A stretch of 64,000 nucleotides of DNA, from NCBI GenBank assembly GCA_964418585.1, contig CAYQMG010000017.1:22537-86536 (forward strand), given 5' to 3'. The position numbers and the translations under genes were made by a program. Below, piece by piece: positions 51,925 to 60,178 of the stretch; position 1 is the stretch's first letter, and each line of letters opens with the position of its first letter. The notes below the pieces were generated by a model, which was given only the letters and a program-made list of their open reading frames with translations, made no database searches and was not told the DNA's origin. Source of the stretch: JAJRTE01 sp964418585 (GTDB lineage Bacteria > Myxococcota_A > UBA796 > JAJRTE01).

Positions 51925-52983
51925 TCAGAGGTAATAGAGCATGTACTGGAAGACCGCGGCCATGTCGCTCGTCAAGTTGGCTTCCTCACGGAATGTGGAG
52001 AACACGACCTTGCCGTATCCCTGAGCGAACGAGACCAGCAGGGGCGCGCCCGGCGAGTCCAGAACGGTGACCCCGTCTTCCGCCGTGTAGTGCACGTTGC
52101 CCGTGATGTGCACCACCACCTGCCCGGCAGCCCCTTCGATCAGCGGCCAGTAGGCCAGGTCGTACCGGATTTCCACCATGCTCGATTGAAGATAGGAGGC
52201 CAGGCTCTGGTCGGCCACCAGCGCGTCGGACACGATCTCGGCCACCCCGCGTTCGGCAGCACTCAACGTGGTGTCCTCTCCGAGGAAATCGATGACGTCG
52301 GGGAAACTTTGTTCCACCAGGTCGTAGGCCCAGTCGGTCACGAAGAGCACCCCTCCCGCGTCCACGTAGGCGGCCATGTTGGAAAGGATGTCCGGATCGT
52401 CCACGATGCCCTCCTCCACGATGCCCCCGTTGACGCAGATGAGGTCAAACCCCAGGAGCGCATTCAAGTCGGAGAAGAAGGCATGCAGCGGCTCGAACTC
52501 GGTGCCGTCCACCTGACTGTAGGCGGTCATTCCCACCTCATCCAGCATGCGGGAAAAGGTGTCGTACTCGCCCAGGACCACCATGGTGCTGATGGACAGC
52601 GGGTCATGGCACGGCGGGTCGGGCAGGGTGGTCAGTTTCCCCGCAACCACCTGGGCCTCGAGGCTGGTCTGGTAGGTCCCTTTTTGCACGTACACGGTGA
52701 CCGCCGGCGCCTCGGGTACCCCCGTCAATACGAAGTATCCGTCCCGGTCGGTGTAGGTTTCTCGAATACCGACCACGACGCCGGAGGGGTCCTGGAGGTT
52801 TGTGTAGACGTGGGCGTTCTCAACCCAACCGTCCCCGGCCGCGGAGCAGACCCGGCCCGCCACCGCGCCGGTGTTGTCCGGAACCGGGGTATTGTAGTCC
52901 TCGATGGCCACCTCGTTGCACGCGACCGCGCCCAACAAGAGGAAAACGAGGCATTCGAGCCACACGATCCTTGTCCAGTTCAT
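51925..52983 (-). CDS. hypothetical lipoprotein, carboxypeptidase-regulatory-like plus GATase-like domain
   Basis: A 352-residue protein. The signal VWLECLVFLLLGAVAC gives a clear lipobox. Next is a beta sandwich resembling a carboxypeptidase regulatory-like domain (GAVAGRVC, ETYTDRDGYFVLTGVPEAPAVTV). The remainder has an alpha/beta look (LGFDLICVNGGIVEEG, AAYVDAGGVLFVTDWAYDLVE, YGKVVFSTFREEA) recalling glutamine-amidotransferase-like or ThuA-like folds without a catalytic Cys. The ATG at 52983 follows CTGGAGC. It is likely an outer-membrane lipoprotein of unknown function. Confidence 0.7.
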   Translation of the reverse strand: MNWTRIVWLECLVFLLLGAVACNEVAIEDYNTPVPDNTGAVAGRVCSAAGDGWVENAHVYTNLQDPSGVVVGIRETYTDRDGYFVLTGVPEAPAVTVYVQKGTYQTSLEAQVVAGKLTTLPDPPCHDPLSISTMVVLGEYDTFSRMLDEVGMTAYSQVDGTEFEPLHAFFSDLNALLGFDLICVNGGIVEEGIVDDPDILSNMAAYVDAGGVLFVTDWAYDLVEQSFPDVIDFLGEDTTLSAAERGVAEIVSDALVADQSLASYLQSSMVEIRYDLAYWPLIEGAAGQVVVHITGNVHYTAEDGVTVLDSPGAPLLVSFAQGYGKVVFSTFREEANLTSDMAAVFQYMLYYL

Positions 52984-53037
52984 GCATGCTCCAGGCATGA
53001 AAGGCCGGGCCCGCCCCGGAAGGCTTGCCTCCAAGGA

Positions 53038-54258
53038 CTACCACAAGGGCGGCGGTTCTTGCTTCTCGAACTCCTTGTAGAGCGCTCGAGGAATCACCAC
53101 GCACGAGAGCACTTCGTTGGCGCCCTCACCGATTCGGGCCAGCAGGGCATCGCGCAAGTGCCGCTCGATCCGGGAATCCTGCACGTATCCGTAGCCCCCG
53201 GAAAGCTGAATGGCCCGCTCGCACACCCGTACCGACATCTCACTGGCCTTGAACTTGGCCATGGCCGCCCGCTTGATGATGTCCCGCCCCTGCGACTTGA
53301 AAAACGCCGTGTCGTACGCAAGCGCCCGGCTCGCGGCAATCTCCACCGCCATCTCCGCGCACTCCCGCTTGACATTGTCCAGGTCTTTCAACAAACGCCC
53401 GAACATCTCCCGCTCATGTGCGTACTTGAGAAGCTTCTCGAGCGCTCCTTGCGCAATGCCCACCGACCACGAGGCGATGGTGATTCGTCCACTGTTGAGC
53501 ATCAACATGGCGTAGTTGAAGCCTCGGCCCTCCTCTCCGACCATGTGTCCTGCAGGGACGTGGTAGTTGTCGAAAATCAGTTCCGCCGTGTTCGAACTCC
53601 GGACCCCCATCTTGTCCTGGATCTTGTTGCACTCAAATGTGCCCTTCCACCCTTTTTCCACCACGAACGCGCTGATACGCCCGTCCTCCCCTCGAGCCAT
53701 CACGAAAAACACGTCGGCGGACATTCCGTTCGTGATCCAGTACTTGGTCCCGTTGAGGATGTAGCCGCCCGTGGCCGGGTCCCGCCGCCACGTGGTCTTC
53801 ATGGCCTTGGCGTCACTCCCACTCCCGGCCTCGGACAGCGCAAAGGCCCCGATACGCTTCCCGGAAATCAGGTCCGGAACGTACTGCATCCGCAACTCGT
53901 CGCTCCCGTACCGCGCGATCCCCTCGGTCATGGTCCCGTGGATCCCCACTCCCAAGGCAAACCCGGCGTCCGCCTTGGCCAGGCTCTCGAGTCCAGCATT
54001 GTAGAAACTGAAGCAGGCCTCGGCGCCACCGAACTTTTCCGGAAAGGACAATGCCAGGAATCCCAACTCGCCCAGCATCCGGAACATATCTTCGTTGAAC
54101 ACCTCCTCCGCGTCGTTGGCCGCGGCTCGAGGTGCGATCTCTCGAGTGATGAAGTCGTTCAAGGGACCCTGAAGAAAAGAGAGATAGGTTTCATAGTCGG
54201 GATTCGCATGGTGCAGTTTCCAGAGCGTGTCGGCCTGGTCTTGGACGAAAAACGCCAT
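53038..54258 (-). CDS. acyl-CoA dehydrogenase
   Basis: A 406-residue flavoprotein. FALSEAGSGSDAKAMKTTW and the later YWITNGMSADVFFVMARG are the FAD/substrate motifs; RERE-like EREMFGRLLKD, and QLSGGYGYVQDSRIERHLRDALLARIGEGANEV complete the family pattern with the catalytic Glu region in GEGANEV. It oxidises acyl-CoA thioesters with electron transfer flavoprotein as acceptor. The ATG at 54258 has GAAGGAG upstream. No other beta-oxidation genes sit nearby, so chain length is unknown. Confidence 0.95.
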   Translation of the reverse strand: MAFFVQDQADTLWKLHHANPDYETYLSFLQGPLNDFITREIAPRAAANDAEEVFNEDMFRMLGELGFLALSFPEKFGGAEACFSFYNAGLESLAKADAGFALGVGIHGTMTEGIARYGSDELRMQYVPDLISGKRIGAFALSEAGSGSDAKAMKTTWRRDPATGGYILNGTKYWITNGMSADVFFVMARGEDGRISAFVVEKGWKGTFECNKIQDKMGVRSSNTAELIFDNYHVPAGHMVGEEGRGFNYAMLMLNSGRITIASWSVGIAQGALEKLLKYAHEREMFGRLLKDLDNVKRECAEMAVEIAASRALAYDTAFFKSQGRDIIKRAAMAKFKASEMSVRVCERAIQLSGGYGYVQDSRIERHLRDALLARIGEGANEVLSCVVIPRALYKEFEKQEPPPLW

Positions 54259-54589
54259 GGGTCGATCTCCTTCGTGTTTCGTTTCTGGACGGCGGGTCGC
54301 CCGGCATCCAGCAAGCGTTGGTCCTCGTCACGTCCGCAGAACGGCATCGAGTATATCTGCGATTCGGTCCGCCTACCACCCCATTCTGGACCTCCCATCC
54401 TCACACACGGGGTCCACCGCACCACGATGTGATGGGATGACCGACCAACGACGCTTCCTCCTCACACACGGGGTCCAACGGGCTGGCTGACGCCCCCCAG
54501 GCGGCGCTTCCGCTCTCCGGCCCACGCTTCGACCCCGGCGCTCCAGTCCTCATCCAGGAGGCTCGAGACACGGCCCTGGCCGGGAGTGC
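54259..54589. other. 331-nt intergenic region with a direct repeat
   Basis: Between the start of the acyl-CoA dehydrogenase and the lexA stop. It holds the 19-bp direct repeat described separately and, on the minus strand, a good -10 box TATACT near 54351-54356 without a clear -35. Confidence 0.5.
54398..54477 (+). repeat. 19-bp perfect direct repeat, 61 bp apart
   Basis: TCCTCACACACGGGGTCCA occurs at 54398-54416 and again at 54459-54477. It lies between lexA and the acyl-CoA dehydrogenase. It could be a paired operator or a small duplication. Confidence 0.85.
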
Positions 54590-55195
54590 TCAGCGGTATC
54601 TGCGAATGAGACCGACCACCACGCCCTGGATGGTCACCTCCGATGCCGGCACCAGGAGGGGCTCGAGTTCCGGGTTGGCGGGTTGCAGACGCACCTGCTC
54701 CCCCTCGAGATAGAACTTCTTGAGCGTCGCCTCGGTCGAACGGATGAGCGCCACGACGGTCTCGCCGTTCGCTGCTTCGTATCGGCGCTCCACGATGACG
54801 AAGTCTCCATCGCAGATGTGCTCCCCGACCATGGAATCGCCCTTGACCACCAGGGCGAACGTCTCGGATGCACCGAGCATTTCCTCGGGGATCCACAGGG
54901 TATCCACCATTTCCACCGCCTCGATCGGAACACCGGCTGCAATACGCCCCACCAACGGAACCGGGACCGCGGCTATTGTGCCCCCTGCTCCGTGTCGAAC
55001 CTCCAGAGAGCGACCGCGGTTTCTGTCCCGCTTGAGATACCCCTTGGCGCACAGATTGGTCACGTGCCTGTGCACCGTGGCCAGCGAACGAAGACCCAGC
55101 GCCCTGGCGATCTCCTCCAGGGACGGGGAATAGCCTTTCTCTTTCAGGTAGTGCTCGACGAAATCGAGGACTTCCCGTTGTCTTCTCGTCAGCAT
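54590..55195 (-). CDS. lexA: LexA repressor
   Basis: A 201-residue LexA. The N-terminal winged helix (LTRRQREVLDFVEHYLKEKGYSPSLEEIARALGLRSLATVHRHVTNL) precedes the self-cleavage site Ala87-Gly88 (RIAAGVP) and the S24 peptidase dyad Ser121 (VKGDSMVGE) and Lys159 (TLKKFY). It represses SOS genes until RecA filaments trigger cleavage. The ATG at 55195 is set by homology; an upstream GTG at 55213 is possible. I did not find a confident LexA box in the window. Confidence 0.97.
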   Translation of the reverse strand: MLTRRQREVLDFVEHYLKEKGYSPSLEEIARALGLRSLATVHRHVTNLCAKGYLKRDRNRGRSLEVRHGAGGTIAAVPVPLVGRIAAGVPIEAVEMVDTLWIPEEMLGASETFALVVKGDSMVGEHICDGDFVIVERRYEAANGETVVALIRSTEATLKKFYLEGEQVRLQPANPELEPLLVPASEVTIQGVVVGLIRRYR

Positions 55196-55263
55196 GACGC
55201 GTGACACCTCCACCGCCGGGTAAGGACACCGGCCCTCCGAGACCGGCGAGGTCCCGTCCAGTC

Positions 55264-55292
55264 AGGATAGGCGAGAAAAACCGATTGTTCAA
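55264..55292 (-). promoter_or_regulatory. predicted promoter for lexA
   Basis: Minus strand TTGAAC, 17 bp, TATCCT, about 69 nt upstream of the lexA ATG. GTTC/GAAC at the -35 could belong to an operator, but that is speculative. Confidence 0.5.
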
Positions 55293-55361
55293 TTCCATTC
55301 TAAACCACGCTGCCCGCGCCCCGGAGGCGCCCACGTTCCCCGAACGCATTGGGATCCCAAC

Positions 55362-55390
55362 TTGACGGACGCGGCTTTTGAATCTACAAC
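55362..55390 (+). promoter_or_regulatory. predicted promoter for the TonB-dependent receptor
   Basis: TTGACG, 17 bp, TACAAC, about 106 nt upstream of the likely start at 55496. Confidence 0.5.
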
Positions 55391-55495
55391 AAGGAAATGC
55401 AACGCTCGTCGCCCCATGCCTGGATCCAGACGATCTCTCATCAATTCCGGGCATGGCGCTCGACCTGTGGACCCGGCCGAGAGAGGGCTTCCCCG

Positions 55496-57955
55496 ATGTC
55501 GCGATGTCGCGAACCATCCGGGCTGTGCCGAGGGGTGGGGAGCGCACGGTTCCCTGCCCGCACCGCCGTACTCAACCTGATGCTGGCCTGGGCCGTTCTC
55601 ATCTCGAGTCAAGGCGTGTCTGCGCTTGCCGGACCGGCGCCAAGCGGACCCGGCGCTCCGGAGGCGCCGGCCGATGAATTCAAGCGCGTGGCGGCTCGAG
55701 GTTTTGTGCGGGACGCGAAAACGCTGGCGCCGGTGGTCGGGGCGACCGTGCGGGTGGAGGGAGAAGGGATCGAGGTTCGAACGGATGCCTCGGGGCAATT
55801 CGTACTTCCACCGCTTGTGCCGCGCACCTATCTCCTGTTGATCACGGCGGAGGGATACGCCCGGGCCGCTTTGAAAGTGCCGCTGTACGGCCAGGGACAC
55901 CGACCGACCATCCTGCTCAAGCGCGGTTCGGAGAAGGTGTTTCATCAAGAGGCGATCGAGGTGGTGACCACCACGGTGACCGCGCCTCGACCGGTCGAAC
56001 ATGTGTTGACGGTCAAGGAACTCGAGCATGTTCCCGGTTCGTTCAACGACGCGGTCCGAACCATCCAGAACCTTCCAGGAGTGGGGAGGAATCCCCTGGG
56101 TCTCCTGATCGTCCGGGGGACCGAACCGCAGGACACGGGCTACTACATCGATGGAATCCGGGTCCCGATGATCTTTCACTTCCTGGGGTTGCACACGGTG
56201 GTCAATACCGACGTACTGGACCAGGTGACGTTCCTCCCGGGCAACTACAACGTTCGGTACGGTCGCACCTACGGCGGTGTGGTGGACATCACCACCACGG
56301 AAAACATTCCTTACGAGTGGGGAGGTTACGTAGGAGTCGACCTGCTCAACACGCTGGTCATGCTGGATGTCCCCGTGAAACCGGGCGCCGGCCTGTACCT
56401 CTCGTTTCGCCGAGGCTACATCGACTTCGTGCTGGAACACGGTGTCCAGGGATTCCAGCGTGCTCGAGGCGAAGATGTGGACATGGGATTCATCCAGGCC
56501 CCCAAGTATTTCGACTACCAGGCCATTTACAACCAGCGCATCGGCCCTCGAGACTTCCTGCACCTGCTCGCATTCGGCGCCAAGGACGACGTCCGCATGG
56601 TCACCGACCCGCCAGCGTCCATCCCGCCCGGCCTACGCGGGGAAAACGAAGCAGGAGCAGACAACAGCTTCTACAAGCTCCTGGGCCGCTGGCGGCACTC
56701 GGGCGACGAGGTCATCAACGAGTTGACCCTCTCTTTCGGCCCGGGACTCCAGCGGTACACGTTCGGCGGCATGGATGTCACCGGTATCAACCTGGCCTTC
56801 ATCATGCGGGAGGACCTCCGATTCCGGCTCCCCACCTTCCCCGGACTCACCTTGCGCGCCGGACTGGATGGATTCCTCGGACAATACCGGATGACACTGG
56901 ACGTCCCTTTCGACCCTTACACCACGGTGGAACTGGACCCCCTGGGCGAAACCGAATCCACCACCGTCGAAGTCCGCGGTTGGTACCTGGCCCCAGGCCT
57001 GTTCCTCGAGGGCGAATATGACCCGACCCGATGGCTCAAGCTGGTGGGAGGTATCCGGGCAGACCCGCTTTGGTTTCCGGGCCAGTACACCGCCCTCTGG
57101 TTCGACCCCCGCCTCGCCGTCTCCGTTCGGCCATGGAAACAAACCACCTTCAAGGCCAGCCTCGGCCGCTACGGAGACATCCCTCCCCCCTTCGCCATCG
57201 ACAGCGATTTCGGCGGCCAGACAGACCTCAAGCCCCCGTTCTCCACTCAGGCCTCTCTGGGGCTGGAGCACCACTTCACTTCCTTTCTCTACCTCGAAAC
57301 CACCGCCTTCTACAACGACCTACGTCGCCTCGTGATCATTCCTTCAACCCCTGGTGCGGTCGACGGCAAGCCCGACTTCACCAACGACGGACGAGGCCGC
57401 AACCGGGGCGTGGAGTTCCTGCTGCGCCACAATCCAGCCAACAACTTTTTCGGCTGGATAAGCTACACCCTGTTGAAGGCCGAACGCCTCGACGGCCTCG
57501 AGCCCGCCAGCGACGCCGAATGCTCGGACCCGGACTTCCAGGGACCATGCTGGTATCCTTTCGACTACGATCAGACGCACATCCTCACCGTCGTCGCCAG
57601 CTACGACCTGCCTCGAGGTTGGACGCTCGGTGCCCGCTTCCGGTACTCCACCGGCACACCTTACACTCCCGTGGGCGGCGCGGTATACGATGTGGATACC
57701 AACGACTACGACCCCTTGCCTCAGGCCTACGGCCAGGTCAACCAGTCTCGACTCCCCTCATTCGACGACCTCACGCTCCGCGTGGACAAGGTGTTCAAGC
57801 GACCCCAGTGGAAGCTGAACACGTACCTGGAAGTCATCAACGTATACAACAAGTGCAACCCGGAAGCCATTACCTACAACTTCGACTATTCGGAGGAGGC
57901 CCATGTGTGTGGACTCCCGATCTTCCCCAATCTGGGCGTCAAGGCGGTTTTCTAA
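55496..57955 (+). CDS. TonB-dependent receptor with N-terminal carboxypeptidase-like domain
   Basis: A protein of about 819 residues. A signal peptide (LMLAWAVLISSQGVSALA) is followed by a carboxypeptidase regulatory-like domain (GFVRDAKTLAPVVGATVRVEG), the plug domain (GSFNDAVRTIQNLPGVGRNP, IVRGTEPQDTGYYIDGIRVP, GRTYGGVVDITTT) and a beta-barrel ending DLTLRVDKVFKRPQWKLNTYLEVINVYN, typical of SusC/OMP-like receptors. It probably imports a large or scarce substrate, unknown here. The ATG at 55496 follows GAGAGGG; the frame is open upstream. Its end overlaps the following lipoprotein gene by 53 nt. Confidence 0.9.
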   Translation: MSRCREPSGLCRGVGSARFPARTAVLNLMLAWAVLISSQGVSALAGPAPSGPGAPEAPADEFKRVAARGFVRDAKTLAPVVGATVRVEGEGIEVRTDASGQFVLPPLVPRTYLLLITAEGYARAALKVPLYGQGHRPTILLKRGSEKVFHQEAIEVVTTTVTAPRPVEHVLTVKELEHVPGSFNDAVRTIQNLPGVGRNPLGLLIVRGTEPQDTGYYIDGIRVPMIFHFLGLHTVVNTDVLDQVTFLPGNYNVRYGRTYGGVVDITTTENIPYEWGGYVGVDLLNTLVMLDVPVKPGAGLYLSFRRGYIDFVLEHGVQGFQRARGEDVDMGFIQAPKYFDYQAIYNQRIGPRDFLHLLAFGAKDDVRMVTDPPASIPPGLRGENEAGADNSFYKLLGRWRHSGDEVINELTLSFGPGLQRYTFGGMDVTGINLAFIMREDLRFRLPTFPGLTLRAGLDGFLGQYRMTLDVPFDPYTTVELDPLGETESTTVEVRGWYLAPGLFLEGEYDPTRWLKLVGGIRADPLWFPGQYTALWFDPRLAVSVRPWKQTTFKASLGRYGDIPPPFAIDSDFGGQTDLKPPFSTQASLGLEHHFTSFLYLETTAFYNDLRRLVIIPSTPGAVDGKPDFTNDGRGRNRGVEFLLRHNPANNFFGWISYTLLKAERLDGLEPASDAECSDPDFQGPCWYPFDYDQTHILTVVASYDLPRGWTLGARFRYSTGTPYTPVGGAVYDVDTNDYDPLPQAYGQVNQSRLPSFDDLTLRVDKVFKRPQWKLNTYLEVINVYNKCNPEAITYNFDYSEEAHVCGLPIFPNLGVKAVF

Positions 57956-59051
57956 CCTGCTGCTCTTGCTCGCCCTCCTCGCAGGGTGCAGCGCGGACCT
58001 CACCCCGGTGACCGCGGTGACCGGCCTTCGGGTGCTCGGCGTCGCGGTGGATCCGCCGGAAGTCGGACCGGGTGACACCTCGAGCTTCCGGCTTCTGGTC
58101 GCGGACCCGCTGGGCGAAGGTCGGGCACTGGATTGGTTCGTCGCCCTGTGCACGCCCTCCTCGGACGGCATGTGTCTGGAATACGACGAGGTGGTATCCA
58201 GGTACGGCGAGGGTCCTGTCTCCGAATGCTCTGATGACACCTGCACATTTGCCTGCACCCAGTATTGCCGGGACGCGGACTGTTCTCCGGAAGACCTTCA
58301 GGCCTGCTGCGTGAACTGTGAATTCGCCTCATGCTGCATGCGCGGGGGCACGGCCACCCCTGTGGACGGCGTGCTCGAGGTGGATGGGCGTGATTACCCT
58401 CCCCTGACCTACTCGAGCCGGGCACTGGACGGGCTCACCTCGAGGGAGGCTCAAGAGGGGGTGAACGCCCAACTGACGGTCCTGGTGTGCGAATCGGGTG
58501 TGTGCATGGACCAGGAAACGCAGGGCGAAGGCGCGCAAGGCATGGCTGGGGGATTCTCTCCCGAAGCACTGGCCTATGTACTCCCTCCTGACCAGTCCTT
58601 CGTCGCCGTGAAACGGACGCGAATCTCGGCTGCTGCTCCTGGGGACCGGAACCGGAACCCAACCCTGGAAGGACTCGAGGTGGATGGGACCTTGTACCGG
58701 AGCGGTGACCGGGTGGTCCTGCCTTCGAGTGCGATTGTGACCCTGACCCCGGTGCTTGCAGCCGGTGCGATCGAAGCGTATACCTACACGACGACGGAGG
58801 GCACGGTCGAGGACCGGTGTGAAGCGCCCTATTTCTCCTGGTATGCCACGGCAGGTGATATCGATGAGGCGTACACCGAGCCGGCACCGATCCCGGGCTG
58901 CGCATGGGAGGGGGGCGAACTCCCCGACGCTGCCAATCACTGGACCTTGCCCGACACGTCCTCGCCCGGGACACCACTGAGCCTGTTCGTGGTGGTTCGC
59001 GACCGGCGTGGCGGCATGGACTGGGTGGTGCTCGAGGTGGACATGGAATGA
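57903..59051 (+). CDS. Cys-rich lipoprotein coupled to the TonB receptor
   Basis: A 382-residue protein. LLLLLALLAGCSAD is a strong lipobox (Cys29). The central part is unusually rich in cysteine (CSDDTCTFACTQYCRDADC...CCVNCEFASCCMRGG), suggesting disulfides or metal binding. The rest is beta-like, with late WVVLEVDME. The ATG at 57903 has GGAGGAGG immediately upstream and lies within the receptor gene, 53 nt before its stop, in another frame. By analogy with receptor-lipoprotein pairs it may be the outer-surface partner (inference); I do not recognise the family. Confidence 0.8.
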   Translation: MCVDSRSSPIWASRRFSNLLLLLALLAGCSADLTPVTAVTGLRVLGVAVDPPEVGPGDTSSFRLLVADPLGEGRALDWFVALCTPSSDGMCLEYDEVVSRYGEGPVSECSDDTCTFACTQYCRDADCSPEDLQACCVNCEFASCCMRGGTATPVDGVLEVDGRDYPPLTYSSRALDGLTSREAQEGVNAQLTVLVCESGVCMDQETQGEGAQGMAGGFSPEALAYVLPPDQSFVAVKRTRISAAAPGDRNRNPTLEGLEVDGTLYRSGDRVVLPSSAIVTLTPVLAAGAIEAYTYTTTEGTVEDRCEAPYFSWYATAGDIDEAYTEPAPIPGCAWEGGELPDAANHWTLPDTSSPGTPLSLFVVVRDRRGGMDWVVLEVDME

Positions 59052-59540
59052 TCCTCCGAGATGATCCTCCCGGCCCCGGGGGTTCCTCACGCCCAATGGA
59101 CGGGCCGGGACCCGGCCATCCAACCGGACGCATGGTGCCCATTTCTGCATGCGTCCGGAAGCCGTTTCCAGGTGGCACCGCCCGTGCCAAGCGCTCCATG
59201 CGATCCAACCGTCTCCGGGAACGATTCCGAATGATGTCCGCCCGAGCAGCAAGGTCCCCGGATGTTCTCCGGCACCGGCTTCGACGACCCGGTGCTCGAC
59301 ATTCGAGGACATATCACCTTTCGAGGACGCGACATCCGAGGATACCTCACGTGTCCTGGGCATGAATATCGGAAAGGGGGGGAGGCGATCCCACGGGAAC
59401 TCGAGCCGCAGCGCCCCTTTTCCGGGGTGGGTAATTGGAGCAAGATGGACTTTTCCAGGGTCCGAACCTGGGCTAGACTGACCTTTCCGGGCCGGCCCGC
59501 AGCGGAGGGCGGCCGTTCACACGAAGTGGAGAGCCACGGA
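59052..59540. other. 489-nt intergenic region, no gene confirmed
   Basis: Between the Cys-rich lipoprotein and the HD gene. It includes GC-rich inverted repeats near 59075-59115, a short run of degenerate CGAGGA units near 59302-59345 and a TAGACT -10-like box near 59474. The HD frame is open back to 59262, but this looks non-coding. Confidence 0.45.
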
Positions 59541-60107
59541 ATGTCGACAGGAATCACACGAGAAGAAGCGCTCGAGCTGTTGCACGAGCACATTGAGAAC
59601 CCGAACATGATCAAGCACTGTCTTGCCTCTGAAGCAGTCCTGGGAGCGATTGCCGACCGTCTGGGCACCGACCGGGAGAAGTGGGCCATGGCGGGGCTGC
59701 TGCACGATCTGGATGTGGAGATCACCCATGCCGATCTATCGGTTCACGGCCTGGAGGCCGCACGCATGCTGGCGGAGCGGGGCGTGGATCCGGAGATTGT
59801 GGAGGCCATCCGTCTGCACAACGAGCAGGCCTCTGGAGAGCCCCGCACCACGGTGTTCCACCATGCGTTGGCGGCAGGAGAGACGATCACCGGCCTGATT
59901 GTGGCCACGACGCTCGTCTACCCGGACAAAAAGCTCGCCAGCGTCAAGCCCAAGTCTATTGTCAAGCGGATGAAGGAGAAGGCGTTTGCCCGGTCGGTGA
60001 ACCGGGACATCATCCGGGAGTGCGAGTTGATCGGGATTCCTCTTCGAGAGTTCGCCGAGATTGCGCTGAAGGCCATGCAGTCCATCAGCGACGAGATGGG
60101 ACTCTGA
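59541..60107 (+). CDS. HD-domain (HDIG-like) phosphohydrolase
   Basis: A 188-residue protein with the HD-superfamily signature MIKHCLASEAVLGAIADRL (first His), WAMAGLLHDLD (His-Asp pair) and the later IRLHNEQASGEP. It belongs to the small HDIG-type family predicted to hydrolyse nucleotides or phosphodiesters. The ATG at 59541 fits a CACGGA-preceded start; residues before it in the frame look unconserved. It stands alone between two lipoprotein genes. Substrate unknown. Confidence 0.85.
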   Translation: MSTGITREEALELLHEHIENPNMIKHCLASEAVLGAIADRLGTDREKWAMAGLLHDLDVEITHADLSVHGLEAARMLAERGVDPEIVEAIRLHNEQASGEPRTTVFHHALAAGETITGLIVATTLVYPDKKLASVKPKSIVKRMKEKAFARSVNRDIIRECELIGIPLREFAEIALKAMQSISDEMGL

Positions 60108-60178
60108 ACGCCCCCGGTGCGAGGCGTTGCGGGAATGAGGTCCCGGCACCGTGAACGGGCACGGGACGAAAATGCAAC

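Noticed and set aside
49218..54432. Plus-strand open frames of 847 and 869 codons opposite the S41 protease and acyl-CoA dehydrogenase
   Set aside because: Composition is Arg/Pro/His-rich and unlike protein, and the minus-strand genes carry full catalytic motifs.
55196..55495. LexA-binding box upstream of lexA
   Set aside because: Only isolated GAAC/GTTC at the -35 region; nothing with convincing symmetry or a match to known boxes.
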